This document shows, in pieces, positions 8,234-17,021 of a stretch of 28,362 nt of DNA. The position numbers and the translations under genes are program-made. The stretch covers positions 1-28,362 of the forward strand of contig JALNZU010000038.1 of assembly GCA_023229245.1 (NCBI GenBank), written 5' to 3'. Every line of letters starts with the position of its first letter. The stretch's first letter is position 1. The stretch comes from Bacteroidales bacterium (GTDB lineage: Bacteria; Bacteroidota; Bacteroidia; Bacteroidales; F082). The notes under the pieces were generated by a model. It saw nothing but the letters and a program-made list of their open reading frames with translations. It did not search any database and had not been told where the DNA came from.

Positions 8234-8383
8234 ATGAGTGACAAGATTCATCCACAAAGTGCTCATTACCCCATCACCGAACAAATGCAGTTTAAAGGCA
8301 ACGGACAGTTTTATTATTCCTCTTTTATTCTTTGTAAATCCTCAATACTTTTGCAGTCAAATACATTTATCGAAAACCCATGA
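8234..8383 (+). CDS. Possible 49-codon ORF linking the repeat-protein gene and the aminotransferase gene
   Basis: An ATG sits 1 nt after the repeat-protein stop (TGAtATG), and the frame ends in a TGA overlapping the next gene's ATG (ATGA), an arrangement that often means translational coupling. The predicted peptide begins MSDKIHPQSAHYPITEQMQF and then becomes less protein-like. The second half overlaps a good -7 promoter box at 8346-8353. I recognise no family. It may be a real small protein, the remnant of a truncated gene, or chance. Confidence 0.22.
   Translation: MSDKIHPQSAHYPITEQMQFKGNGQFYYSSFILCKSSILLQSNTFIENP
8346..8353 (+). promoter_or_regulatory. -7 box (TACTTTTG) for the surface-sugar cluster
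   Basis: An exact TAnnTTTG match followed by CAG, ending 26 nt before the ATG at 8380; predicted start near 8360 and a leader of about 20 nt. It would drive the aminotransferase and the four genes after it, which are closely spaced in the same direction. Confidence 0.55.
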
Positions 8384-9510
8384 AACAATATCCCATGGTT
8401 GACCTTGTAGGTCAATACTATAAGATCAAGGACGAAGTGGATACAGCCATACAGGATGTTATTGCTTCTGCGGCATTCATCAATGGACCGGCTGTGAAAG
8501 CTTTTCAATCAGACCTTGAGCATTATTTGAATATAAAACATGTCATCCCCTGTGGGAATGGTACGGATGCTCTTCAGGTAGCCTTAATGGCGCTTGGTCT
8601 GCAACCGGGCGATGAGGTGATCACTACGACATTTACCTTTATTGCTACAGCCGAGGTAATTGCTTTACTCAAGCTTAGGCCTGTTTTGGTTGATGTATGC
8701 CCCAACACCTTCAATATTGATCCTCATGCCATTGAAAAAGCTATCACATCTAAAACAAAAGCCATCATACCGGTTCATCTTTTTGGGCAATGTGCCGACA
8801 TGGATCGTATCATGGCTATAGCTGACACACATAATCTCTTTGTGATTGAAGATGCAGCCCAGGCATTGGGCGCTACTTGGTATGCAAAAAATGGCATAGC
8901 TAAGAAAGCCGGTACCATTGGTCATATTGGATGTACTTCATTTTTCCCGTCTAAAAACTTAGGCTGTTATGGCGATGGAGGAGCAGTATTTACCAATGAT
9001 GATACCTTAGCCGAACAATTGCGTATGATAGTCAATCACGGTATGAAAACACGCTATTATCATGATATAGTGGGAGTTAATTCACGACTTGATAGCATAC
9101 AAGCAGCTATCTTACAGATTAAATTAAAATATCTTGATACATATGCAGATGCCAGAAAACAGGCCGCTAACTACTATAACACTGCTTTTGAAGGCTGCGA
9201 CAAACTGAGCACACCAATAACGGCTGACTTTACCGATCATGTGTTCCATCAATATACTTTAGTTACCCATCAGATAGACAGGGAAGCACTTGCATCATAT
9301 CTGAAACGCAATGGGATAGCCTCTGCAATATATTATCCCGTACCCCTGCATCTGCAAAAAGCATACTTGGATCCCAGATATAAAGATGGAGACTTTCCCA
9401 TAGCAGAGAATCTGAGTGAAACAGTGTTTTCATTACCTATACATACTGAAATGGATGAGGCAACTCTTCAATATATCAGCCAGACTGTATTGAGTTTTTT
9501 AAATACATAA
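8380..9510 (+). CDS. DegT/DnrJ/EryC1-family sugar aminotransferase (WbpE-like)
   Basis: 376 residues, the full length for PLP-dependent nucleotide-sugar aminotransferases. The PLP lysine is Lys192 in SFFPSKNLGCYGDGGA; the cofactor-contacting acidic pair is in VIEDAAQA (Asp158), and HLFGQ at 133-137 is the usual family motif. The enzyme moves an amino group, usually from glutamate, onto a keto sugar linked to a nucleotide. The next gene is a WbpD-like acetyltransferase. WbpE/WbpD act in sequence on UDP-2-acetamido-3-keto-glucuronate to give the 2,3-diacetamido sugar, so that role is the best guess. The matching oxidase/dehydrogenase (WbpB/WbpA) is not in the window. An alternative is a dTDP-3-amino sugar pathway (FdtB-like), because rfbB is nearby, but no FdtA isomerase is seen. 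Confidence 0.9.
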   Translation: MKQYPMVDLVGQYYKIKDEVDTAIQDVIASAAFINGPAVKAFQSDLEHYLNIKHVIPCGNGTDALQVALMALGLQPGDEVITTTFTFIATAEVIALLKLRPVLVDVCPNTFNIDPHAIEKAITSKTKAIIPVHLFGQCADMDRIMAIADTHNLFVIEDAAQALGATWYAKNGIAKKAGTIGHIGCTSFFPSKNLGCYGDGGAVFTNDDTLAEQLRMIVNHGMKTRYYHDIVGVNSRLDSIQAAILQIKLKYLDTYADARKQAANYYNTAFEGCDKLSTPITADFTDHVFHQYTLVTHQIDREALASYLKRNGIASAIYYPVPLHLQKAYLDPRYKDGDFPIAENLSETVFSLPIHTEMDEATLQYISQTVLSFLNT

Positions 9511-9566
9511 CAAAAAACAACTATCTTGCAAAACCGTTTAACAACCAGATCAATCTTAAAAAACAT

Positions 9567-10148
9567 ATGACCGAACAAAAAAATTATTTTGCCCATGAAA
9601 CAGCTGTCATTGATGATAACTGTACTATTGGAAGAGGAACGAAAATCTGGCATTTCTCACATATTATGAGCGATAGTGTGATAGGTGAAGGTTGTAATAT
9701 AGGACAAAATGTGGTGATTTCGCCTCAGGTAGTCTTAGGAAAAAATGTTAAGGTTCAGAACAATGTCTCCATCTATACAGGTGTTATATGTGAAGATGAT
9801 GTGTTTCTGGGCCCTTCTATGGTGTTTACCAATGTGATTAACCCTCGTTCGGCAGTAAACCGAAAAAATGAATATGCCCGTACATTAGTTAAAAAAGGAG
9901 CTACTATAGGTGCCAATGCTACCATAGTGTGTGGACATGATATTGGTGAGTATGCGTTCATAGGTGCCGGAGCTGTAGTAACACGCGAAGTGCTGCCTTA
10001 TGCATTAGTAGTCGGGAACCCAGCCCGACAGATAGGATGGATGAGCCAATATGGTCACAGACTGAAATTTGATCAGGAAGGAAAAGCCGTATGCCCTGAA
10101 AGCAAAGAGATATATATACTGAAAGACAACAGGGTGCATAAAGTATGA
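9567..10148 (+). CDS. Hexapeptide-repeat sugar N-acetyltransferase (WbpD/WlbB-like)
   Basis: 193 residues, close to the usual length of WbpD. Repeated [IV]GxxxxI-type hexapeptides (VIGEGCNIGQNVVI, ATIGANATIVCGHDIGEYAFIGAGAVV) predict a left-handed beta helix that works as a trimer. The segment FTNVINPRSAVNRKNEY and the tail NPARQIGWMSQYGHRL are typical of UDP-2-acetamido-3-amino-2,3-dideoxyglucuronate N-acetyltransferases. It would use acetyl-CoA to acetylate the 3-amino group made by the upstream aminotransferase, 56 bp away. A related option is acetylation of a dTDP-3-amino-6-deoxyhexose (FdtC/QdtC). The hexapeptide acyltransferase call is secure; the exact sugar is inferred from pairing. 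Confidence 0.9.
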   Translation: MTEQKNYFAHETAVIDDNCTIGRGTKIWHFSHIMSDSVIGEGCNIGQNVVISPQVVLGKNVKVQNNVSIYTGVICEDDVFLGPSMVFTNVINPRSAVNRKNEYARTLVKKGATIGANATIVCGHDIGEYAFIGAGAVVTREVLPYALVVGNPARQIGWMSQYGHRLKFDQEGKAVCPESKEIYILKDNRVHKV

Positions 10149-10210
10149 CCCATAGAAAAAAAGAAAATGTTTGACAACCACTTTAAAGCCACCATTATAT
10201 AATAAACGAT

Positions 10211-11239
10211 ATGAAAATACTTGTAACAGGGGGTACAGGATATATAGGTTCACACACTGCGGTAGAGTTGCAGCAAGAAGGATTTGAAGTTGTTATTGTA
10301 GATAACCTTAGTAATTCGAGCGCTGGTGTGATTGATTCTATAACAGCCATCACGGGCATCAGACCTGTGCTTGAAGTGTTTGATCTGGCCGATTACAAAA
10401 AAACTATGGACTTTTTCCAGAGGCATAGTGATATACAAGGCATCATCCATTTTGCAGCCTATAAAGCAGTAGGCGAATCGGTCGAACAGCCTCTGATGTA
10501 TTACCGGAATAATTTAGTTTCACTGATGAATATTTTGGAGGCCATGAACAGTCAGCAGATCCCAAACCTGGTGTTTTCATCTTCATGTACGGTTTATGGG
10601 CAGCCTGATGAGTTACCGGTCAGCGAACAGGCAGCTGTAAAAAAGGCTGAATCGCCTTACGGCAATACCAAGCAGATCTCTGAAGAGATCATATCCGATA
10701 CCATACGTACGTCCGGTTTGAAAGCTATTGCACTGCGCTATTTCAACCCTATAGGTGCGCATCCAACAGCTTTGATAGGGGAACTGCCTTTGGGTGTCCC
10801 CAATAATCTGATGCCTTTCATCACACAGACCGCAATCGGAATACGCCCCCAACTACGGGTGTTTGGAAATGATTATAACACCCCTGACGGTACTGCCATA
10901 CGCGACTATATCCATGTGGTTGATCTGGCCAAAGCTCATGTGATATCAGTGCAACGTATGATACAAAGCCGCATGAAAAAACCTTTCGAGATATTTAACC
11001 TTGGAACAGGTATAGGCTATTCGGTCATGGATGTTATCCGGTCTTTTGAGAAGGTATCTGGCGAACGATTGAACTATATTGTAGTCGATCGCCGGGAGGG
11101 TGACGTAGAACAGGTGTGGGCAAATCCTCAATGGTCGAACACCGAATTGGGATGGAAAGCAGAAAAAAATTTAGACGAAATGACCTATTCAGCATGGAAA
11201 TGGGAGCAGGCATACAAAAAACGTTCACGCAAGCAATAA
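10211..11239 (+). CDS. galE: UDP-glucose 4-epimerase
   Basis: 342 residues of the extended short-chain dehydrogenase fold. The NAD-binding motif GGTGYIGSH is at 7-15, the catalytic Ser is in SSSCTVYG (123-130), and the YxxxK pair is Tyr150/Lys154 (SPYGNTK). RYFNPIGAHP and the long C-terminal sugar-binding part match GalE. It interconverts UDP-glucose and UDP-galactose (and perhaps the N-acetyl forms) with transient NAD+ reduction in the cytoplasm. Set among nucleotide-sugar genes and with no galK/galT nearby, it most likely feeds UDP-galactose or UDP-GalNAc into surface glycans rather than galactose catabolism. Confidence 0.95.
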   Translation: MKILVTGGTGYIGSHTAVELQQEGFEVVIVDNLSNSSAGVIDSITAITGIRPVLEVFDLADYKKTMDFFQRHSDIQGIIHFAAYKAVGESVEQPLMYYRNNLVSLMNILEAMNSQQIPNLVFSSSCTVYGQPDELPVSEQAAVKKAESPYGNTKQISEEIISDTIRTSGLKAIALRYFNPIGAHPTALIGELPLGVPNNLMPFITQTAIGIRPQLRVFGNDYNTPDGTAIRDYIHVVDLAKAHVISVQRMIQSRMKKPFEIFNLGTGIGYSVMDVIRSFEKVSGERLNYIVVDRREGDVEQVWANPQWSNTELGWKAEKNLDEMTYSAWKWEQAYKKRSRKQ

Positions 11240-11252
11240 AATCACACATACT

Positions 11253-12305
11253 ATGAGAAAAATATTGATTACAGGAGGAGCCGGATTTATTGGTTCGCAT
11301 GTCGTCAGGTTGTTTGTAAATAAATACCCTGATTATCATATATTTAACCTGGATAAACTAACCTATGCAGGTAATTTGTTCAACCTGAAAGATATAGAAC
11401 ATAAACCTAATTATCATTTCATTAAAGCTGATATAGTTGATGGAGAGCTTATGCAACAACTTTTTGAAACGCATAAGTTTGACAGTGTGATCCATCTGGC
11501 CGCCGAATCGCATGTGGATCGCTCAATCTCAAACCCAATGGAATTTGTGATGACCAATATCATTGGCACGGTAAATCTTCTCAATGCCGCTCGTCATCAT
11601 TGGCAGCAGGATTATAAAGGAAAGCTTTTTTATCATGTCTCAACTGATGAGGTTTACGGCTCCTTAGGTGATACAGGATTGTTTACCGAGACTACAGCCT
11701 ATGATCCGCACAGCCCTTATTCAGCTTCCAAGGCCAGCAGCGATCATTTAGTCCGATCGTATCACGACACATTTGGTTTACCGGTGATTATTTCTAACTG
11801 CTCGAATAACTATGGCCCTAATCAGTTCCCCGAAAAATTAATCCCACTGTTTATTAACAATATACGGCATAACAAGCCCTTGCCTGTTTATGGAAAAGGT
11901 GAAAATGTACGCGACTGGCTTTATGTGGTAGATCATGCCCAAGCCATTGATGTCATTTTCCACGAAGGGAAGATCAGGGAGACATATAATATTGGCGGAC
12001 ATAACGAATGGAAAAATATTGACCTGATCAAGGTTATCTGCAAGGTCATGGACGAGAAATTAGGTCGTCCTCAGGGGAAATCCGAACAATTGATCACATT
12101 TGTCAAAGACCGGGCAGGCCACGACCTACGTTATGCCATTGACTCGGGTAAGCTGCAACGGGAGTTAGGATGGATACCATCTCTACAGTTTGAGCAAGGG
12201 ATACGCCTGACTGTGGACTGGTACCTGCAAAATCAGACATGGCTTGATGAAGTAACAAGCGGAAACTATTTGAAATATTACGAAGAACAATACGATAAAC
12301 GCTAA
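11253..12305 (+). CDS. rfbB: dTDP-glucose 4,6-dehydratase
   Basis: 350 residues, full length for RmlB/RfbB. The NAD-binding motif GGAGFIGSH is at 8-16; the dehydratase signature STDEVYGSLGDTG gives Thr131, Asp132 and Glu133, and SPYSASKA gives Tyr156 and Lys160. The HLAAESHVDRSI and NNYGPNQFPEKLIPL stretches are near-invariant in this family. It converts dTDP-glucose to dTDP-4-keto-6-deoxyglucose, the branch point to rhamnose, Fuc3N, Qui3N and similar sugars. It begins only 13 bp after galE, so they are co-transcribed. rfbA, rfbC and rfbD are not next to it, so the final deoxy sugar cannot be named from this locus. Confidence 0.97.
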   Translation: MRKILITGGAGFIGSHVVRLFVNKYPDYHIFNLDKLTYAGNLFNLKDIEHKPNYHFIKADIVDGELMQQLFETHKFDSVIHLAAESHVDRSISNPMEFVMTNIIGTVNLLNAARHHWQQDYKGKLFYHVSTDEVYGSLGDTGLFTETTAYDPHSPYSASKASSDHLVRSYHDTFGLPVIISNCSNNYGPNQFPEKLIPLFINNIRHNKPLPVYGKGENVRDWLYVVDHAQAIDVIFHEGKIRETYNIGGHNEWKNIDLIKVICKVMDEKLGRPQGKSEQLITFVKDRAGHDLRYAIDSGKLQRELGWIPSLQFEQGIRLTVDWYLQNQTWLDEVTSGNYLKYYEEQYDKR

Positions 12306-12328
12306 TCAAACTAACGATATCCACCACC

Positions 12329-14197
12329 ATGATCACTACATCATCGGTATCGAAAAATCGTGCTTCGCTCTGGCTGGTCATCATTCTGATAGCATTGCTT
12401 GGAAGTTTGAAATTTAATTTTCCGCAGAACAACATCCTCAGCTACGACTATTTTGGTTTATATCTTTATTTGCCCGCCACTTTTATATATCACGATCCGG
12501 CAGTCAGCGAGCTGAGCTGGTTAGAGAACATCAATCAAACATACGGTAATACACCAATGTTTTATCAGCTACAACCCGAGGGAGAGTATCATCTGATCCG
12601 TTTCTTTGGTGGTATGGCAATGCTGTTGTCTCCTTTCTTTTTGATAGGTCATATTGCAGCCGGCTTTAGTCCGTATCCTGCTGATGGATTTTCTTTGCCA
12701 TACCAGTATGCCATGATGTTGGCAGCCCTCTTTTATGTAGCTGTAGGGTTGGTTTTTATACGAAAATTATTGCTACAGTTTTTTGATGAGCGAACAACGA
12801 TCTTCAGTTTGTTGGCCTTGTATATTGGCAGTAATCTGTTTTTCTGGACTACCTTTGATGGGGGTGCGCCTCATACTATTTTATTCAGTTTATACGCTCT
12901 GTTGCTATGGTTTAGCCATCGGTGGCACACTGTGCAAGCTCGTCGTTATGCCATAGCTATAGGTGTTTTGTTAGGATTGATCATCGTTTCCCGACCCAGC
13001 GAGATTACCTCAGCCCTCATCCCGCTTCTTTGGGGGGTATATGACCGAGCAAGCCTGAATAAAAAGATCAAACTAATTAAACAACATTGGACTCATTTAG
13101 TATGGTTAGTGCTTTTTACTGTTTTGATGGGAATGCCCCAACTAGCCTATTATTATCACTATACAGGAAAATTTTTTCTCAGCACTTATAACGACCCCCA
13201 GTCGATGTTGGATATTTTCAGGCCGCGTTTTGCCTGGGTGCTGTTCAGCTATAGAAAAGGCTGGCTGTTGTATGCTCCTATTATGATCTTTGCTATAATA
13301 GGTTTTGTACCTTTCAGGAAAAAACACCAACGCATATTTCCTGCCCTTTTTGTGTATTTTATTCTGAACCTATTGATATTGGCGTCTTTTACCTCCTTGG
13401 TAAGTTATGGATGGAGAGCTTTCGTACAGTCGTATGCCGTATTGGCGCTGCCCTTGGCGGCCTTTATCCAAACCGTGATCCATAGCCGTTTTAGAATGGT
13501 CAAAATTTTTTCTACAGTACTACTTATAGGGTTTATGGTGCTTACTGTTTTTCAGTCATGGCAGATCATGATGGGTATTATACACGGCAGCCGTATGACT
13601 AAAGAGTATTATTGGCGTGTGTTTGGAAAGAGCCGGATAACCGAAGCCGATAAGCAATTGTTGATGATAGACTATTATATGGACGATAAAGAACATGGTC
13701 AATTGCCCGAACATATAGCCTATAGCCAAAGAACCATTGCTCTTACTGATTTTGAAGACACAGAAAGCAGAGCTAATACCTTTGTGATAACCGATCCGAA
13801 TGATCCCGATAATCAGGTTTGCCGCTTGGATAAATCCTTGACGTATAGTCCGGCTATAAAAATCCCTCATAAACAAATCACCGGTAAAAATCATTATTGG
13901 GCTTTGATCAGTTTCAGGCTGATGACAGATGATACCCTGAATACGGATGATTTGCTGTTGGTGACTACCTATGGATACAGGGGATGGAAGAGGAGTATGC
14001 GAGGAAAAGTGTATAAGTACCGTACTTTTCCTGTGCAGCCCGATCAGACAGGGGTTTGGCAGAGGTTTCAGTTTCGTTACCTCGCACCAGAACCTACTAC
14101 CAAACGCGATCGCTTAGAAACATATTTATGGTTGAGAACTGATAAAACTGTGTTAGTGGACGATTTTAAAGTGGAAATATTGGAACCGGAGAAATAA
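12329..14197 (+). CDS. GT-C-like polytopic membrane protein with a soluble C-terminal domain
   Basis: 622 residues. About the first 416 contain ten or more hydrophobic segments; residues 417-622 are soluble and beta-rich (ALTDFEDTESRANTFVI ... VWQRFQFRYL ... LVDDFKVEIL), resembling a carbohydrate-binding-type jelly roll. After the first helix comes SYDYFGLYLYLPATFIYHD, with Asp40 where GT-C glycosyltransferases have their catalytic acidic residue in the first outer loop. I therefore suggest a membrane glycosyltransferase using a lipid-linked sugar, with its soluble domain in the periplasm. It starts 23 bp after rfbB at the end of the nucleotide-sugar cluster, in line with a final transfer step in glycan building. 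No named family is recognised, and an orphan membrane protein without transferase activity is possible. Confidence 0.65.
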   Translation: MITTSSVSKNRASLWLVIILIALLGSLKFNFPQNNILSYDYFGLYLYLPATFIYHDPAVSELSWLENINQTYGNTPMFYQLQPEGEYHLIRFFGGMAMLLSPFFLIGHIAAGFSPYPADGFSLPYQYAMMLAALFYVAVGLVFIRKLLLQFFDERTTIFSLLALYIGSNLFFWTTFDGGAPHTILFSLYALLLWFSHRWHTVQARRYAIAIGVLLGLIIVSRPSEITSALIPLLWGVYDRASLNKKIKLIKQHWTHLVWLVLFTVLMGMPQLAYYYHYTGKFFLSTYNDPQSMLDIFRPRFAWVLFSYRKGWLLYAPIMIFAIIGFVPFRKKHQRIFPALFVYFILNLLILASFTSLVSYGWRAFVQSYAVLALPLAAFIQTVIHSRFRMVKIFSTVLLIGFMVLTVFQSWQIMMGIIHGSRMTKEYYWRVFGKSRITEADKQLLMIDYYMDDKEHGQLPEHIAYSQRTIALTDFEDTESRANTFVITDPNDPDNQVCRLDKSLTYSPAIKIPHKQITGKNHYWALISFRLMTDDTLNTDDLLLVTTYGYRGWKRSMRGKVYKYRTFPVQPDQTGVWQRFQFRYLAPEPTTKRDRLETYLWLRTDKTVLVDDFKVEILEPEK

Positions 14198-14250
14198 GAC
14201 TGTACACAAACCATTTATTGTATATCACTAAACACCTATTGCCCTGATAG

Positions 14251-16092
14251 TTATGGATTAAGTTCCCAGCTTTCTTCCAAATCCCAGTTGGCACGTATTT
14301 CAATCTCTTTCTCGAAATAGCCTATCTTCTCAGGTTGCAATCGTTGTATCAGATTACCCGTATCCCAAACTTTATTCGCATTCTTGTCGTGTATGGCTTT
14401 AACCCTGTACTTCCCAGGAGGTAAAAGTTCCCAGCTTATCTTATCTGATTTCTCAATAAATTCTTCTCGCATCACTTCATCTTTGGAAGATAACAATTGC
14501 ACTATCATATGCGCTTCTTTTTCCATAATTATATTCAGATATAAGTTACCATAATCGCCGGTTGATGGGATGGTGAAGCTCAGCGCAATAGTATCGTTTG
14601 ATTTTTCATTCAGACTGAAAAAGATCGAATCGGGTGCAAGCAGGTTGTAAGTTGTCTCAGGTTTAAACGGCTCCCAATCAAGGGTATATTGCAAGCCTAA
14701 GCTATCGTAAGGAATAAATTGGAGCTGATTGTATAAGGTATCGGTTCCGGCTATAAAGCGACTTGAATCACGCATCTGATAATGAGTGATCGGTTCAGAG
14801 AAGTTGAAGATCAGTGGCTTCCCTATATCTAACCTTTTGTTTTGAAGATTGGTGGTAAATGCGATTTTAACAGGCTGATCGTCTTTTTTACTGGCTCTTT
14901 GCTGAGCTGCTGTTTGTTTTGGGATCAGCGATAGTTGAAGGGTGTCGTTGATCAGGGTATCATAGGTGATATGCAGTTGGATTGAATCTATTATGCCGCT
15001 TCGAAAGTACCAGAACAGGGTGTCGGCTTTGTGGCTGTATGCCTGAACATATTGGAAGGAGTCGGGTAGGGCAGTGAGGGATTTGATATGTACTTGTCTG
15101 GCATCAAATCGAAACGCAAAACGTAGTAATCCATCTGCAAGCAGCTCAGAGCGCAGCAGGCGTTGGGTTGAATCAATCTCGTAAAACAGCCGTAAATAGT
15201 GCTTATCTAACATAGTAGAAAAAACCGAATCGGCTAATTTGCCTCCTTCAGCCAACAAACTGTCGGCTAACTGTTGCATACGCTGAAGAGAATCGGCGAC
15301 CGTCAGAACGATAGAATCGGCCAACATCAGGGTATCGATTGCCATGATGGTATCCTGATGAACTTTAAGAGGTTTAGGTTTTTCGATGTATTGCGGAAAT
15401 ACTAATGTGTCGGCAAACGCAATAGCTTCACCGCCTTTGTCGTATAAGAAATTACTGTTTTTATCTTCTAAGGCATACATCCAGTACGGCTCATGACGCA
15501 GGTTACGAAATAAAAACTCTCCGTTTTTGTCGGCTCTGGCTAAATAGTATGGCTTGCTGAGATGTGGCAAGGAATCGCGTGGGATGCTGTCTAATTCGGT
15601 TCTGTATAGCATAACAAATGCATCTGCTGCAGCTTTATCGTCAAATGCATAGGTCAGTTTGCCGGCCAATGACATGGAATCCAATACCGGGCCTGTAGAA
15701 AAGATGAATCTATACGATTCAAGTGGATTATTTTCGTTCATATCCACTATGGCATTCCCAAAAAAGAGAGAATAGGTAGTGTTTTCACGCAGTTTTTCCG
15801 GAAAGATGATCTGCAGATTACGCCCTTTGATACGATACTCGGGATTTTCACTCAAAGGAGGTGAGATGAGCGCTTGCTGACTGATCTTATCTAGCTTTAT
15901 ATATTCATCAAAAGTGATGGTAATACTTTTTTCATTAAAATTTACTGCATAGTTTTCAGGTATGCTATTCACAACCCGAGGTGGGGTGATGTCCTTCTCG
16001 CCTCCTAACGGCATCACCGGATTGGCACACCGGCTTAGCAGCAAACCGAAAACCAACAATATGATATTATGTAGTTTGTATCGAACTATCAT
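14251..16092 (-). CDS. Ig-like (Big_5/SbsA-type) domain lipoprotein
   Basis: 613 residues. The N-terminus is a signal with Cys22 in LLLSRCANPV; Arg just before the Cys is unusual for a lipobox. GGEKDITPPRVVNSIPENYAVNF (split here only to place it at 30-52) opens a Big_5 Ig-like domain to about 135 (SITITFDEYI, NTTYSLFFGNAIVDMNENN). A second such domain lies about 405-510, and a beta-rich C-terminal domain with PPGKYRVKAIHDKNANKVWDTG follows. DKNSNFLYDKG (210-220) and the C-terminal DKNANKVWDTG resemble calcium-binding loops. It is probably an outer-membrane or periplasmic lipoprotein conserved in Bacteroidota; I cannot assign a role. It converges on the plus-strand membrane protein gene, and the deacetylase gene lies 88 bp upstream on the same strand. 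Confidence 0.78.
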   Translation of the reverse strand: MIVRYKLHNIILLVFGLLLSRCANPVMPLGGEKDITPPRVVNSIPENYAVNFNEKSITITFDEYIKLDKISQQALISPPLSENPEYRIKGRNLQIIFPEKLRENTTYSLFFGNAIVDMNENNPLESYRFIFSTGPVLDSMSLAGKLTYAFDDKAAADAFVMLYRTELDSIPRDSLPHLSKPYYLARADKNGEFLFRNLRHEPYWMYALEDKNSNFLYDKGGEAIAFADTLVFPQYIEKPKPLKVHQDTIMAIDTLMLADSIVLTVADSLQRMQQLADSLLAEGGKLADSVFSTMLDKHYLRLFYEIDSTQRLLRSELLADGLLRFAFRFDARQVHIKSLTALPDSFQYVQAYSHKADTLFWYFRSGIIDSIQLHITYDTLINDTLQLSLIPKQTAAQQRASKKDDQPVKIAFTTNLQNKRLDIGKPLIFNFSEPITHYQMRDSSRFIAGTDTLYNQLQFIPYDSLGLQYTLDWEPFKPETTYNLLAPDSIFFSLNEKSNDTIALSFTIPSTGDYGNLYLNIIMEKEAHMIVQLLSSKDEVMREEFIEKSDKISWELLPPGKYRVKAIHDKNANKVWDTGNLIQRLQPEKIGYFEKEIEIRANWDLEESWELNP

Positions 16093-16180
16093 GCTGCAAA
16101 GATGCGAAAAGCTCGTATTAAAATTTTATGAGTTGTCAGATTTGCTGTGTTTTTGAGGTGTGAGTAAAGAAAATAGGGTG

Positions 16181-16795
16181 TTAGTCATCTAATCTGGCAA
16201 AGCTAAATCCTTGCTTTCCAAATGTTTCTAAGGTTTTCTTAAGCAGGGGTATCATCTTGGCAACCGCTTTCTCGCTGTCGTGAAACACTATGATAGAGCC
16301 ATCTGTAGTATTATTCAACACCTTGTCCATACAGGAGTTTAAGTCTATTTCAGGATCAAAATCATAGCTGAGCACTGTCCACATCACGATGGTAAATTCT
16401 TTTTTCAGACTTTGGATCTGCATAGGACGTATGCGTCCGTATGGTGGCCTGAACCATATTGAATCAACATAATCGGCACAAAGGCGTACGTTTTCGTAGT
16501 AGGCGGCATTATCTGTTTTCCAGCCGTTGAGATGGTTGAAGCTGTGATTGCCTGTCAAATGACCTTGAGCAAGTATTTCCTTATATGTAGCAGGATGACG
16601 TACCACATTTTCACCTACACAAAAAAAAGTTGCCTGAGCCTGATACTCATCAAGGATTTTCAGAACGATAGGAGTGATGACAGGATGTGGCCCATCATCA
16701 AAAGTGAGATAAAGCCTTTTATTACCTTCTGGTTTATTCCATAAAAGAGAAGGATAAAAGTAGCGTAAAAAGACTGGCACAGTGGCATACTTCAT
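16181..16795 (-). CDS. NodB-type polysaccharide deacetylase
   Basis: 204 residues, a compact carbohydrate esterase family 4 domain with little else. The metal and catalytic motifs are present in order: TFDDGPHP (Asp33 base, Asp34 metal ligand), HSFNH (His84 and His88, zinc ligands), RPPYGR (116-121), and IIVFHDS with His172 as the likely acid. It would remove N- or O-acetyl groups from a polysaccharide such as peptidoglycan or a surface glycan. There is only a weak hydrophobic start (VPVFLRYFYPSLLW) and no clear cleavable signal, so location is uncertain. Family assignment is strong; substrate is unknown. Confidence 0.92.
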   Translation of the reverse strand: MKYATVPVFLRYFYPSLLWNKPEGNKRLYLTFDDGPHPVITPIVLKILDEYQAQATFFCVGENVVRHPATYKEILAQGHLTGNHSFNHLNGWKTDNAAYYENVRLCADYVDSIWFRPPYGRIRPMQIQSLKKEFTIVMWTVLSYDFDPEIDLNSCMDKVLNNTTDGSIIVFHDSEKAVAKMIPLLKKTLETFGKQGFSFARLDD

Positions 16796-16800
16796 AATAG

Positions 16801-16808
16801 CAAATATA
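16801..16808 (-). promoter_or_regulatory. -7 box (TATATTTG) for the deacetylase gene
   Basis: The minus strand reads TATATTTG ending 5 nt before the ATG at 16795. With the usual spacing, transcription would begin about at the start codon, predicting a leaderless or near-leaderless message. This rests on an AT-rich motif alone. Confidence 0.35.
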
Positions 16809-17021
16809 CGATCAAATTTGTAGGATTGTCATCAAACTGACGTTAAAAAACCTCAATAAAACAACGATTCTTTTTATCTCAGCATTTTTAGAACTGAATC
16901 ATGGGTTTTTATAGAACAGCGATCAGATTACTTAAATAAATATTGGAAGAGCACCCTTTTAAATGGAATTGAATACATCGGAGAATTATATTGTCTAATA
17001 ACATGACTGAGGTTTTTTGTT

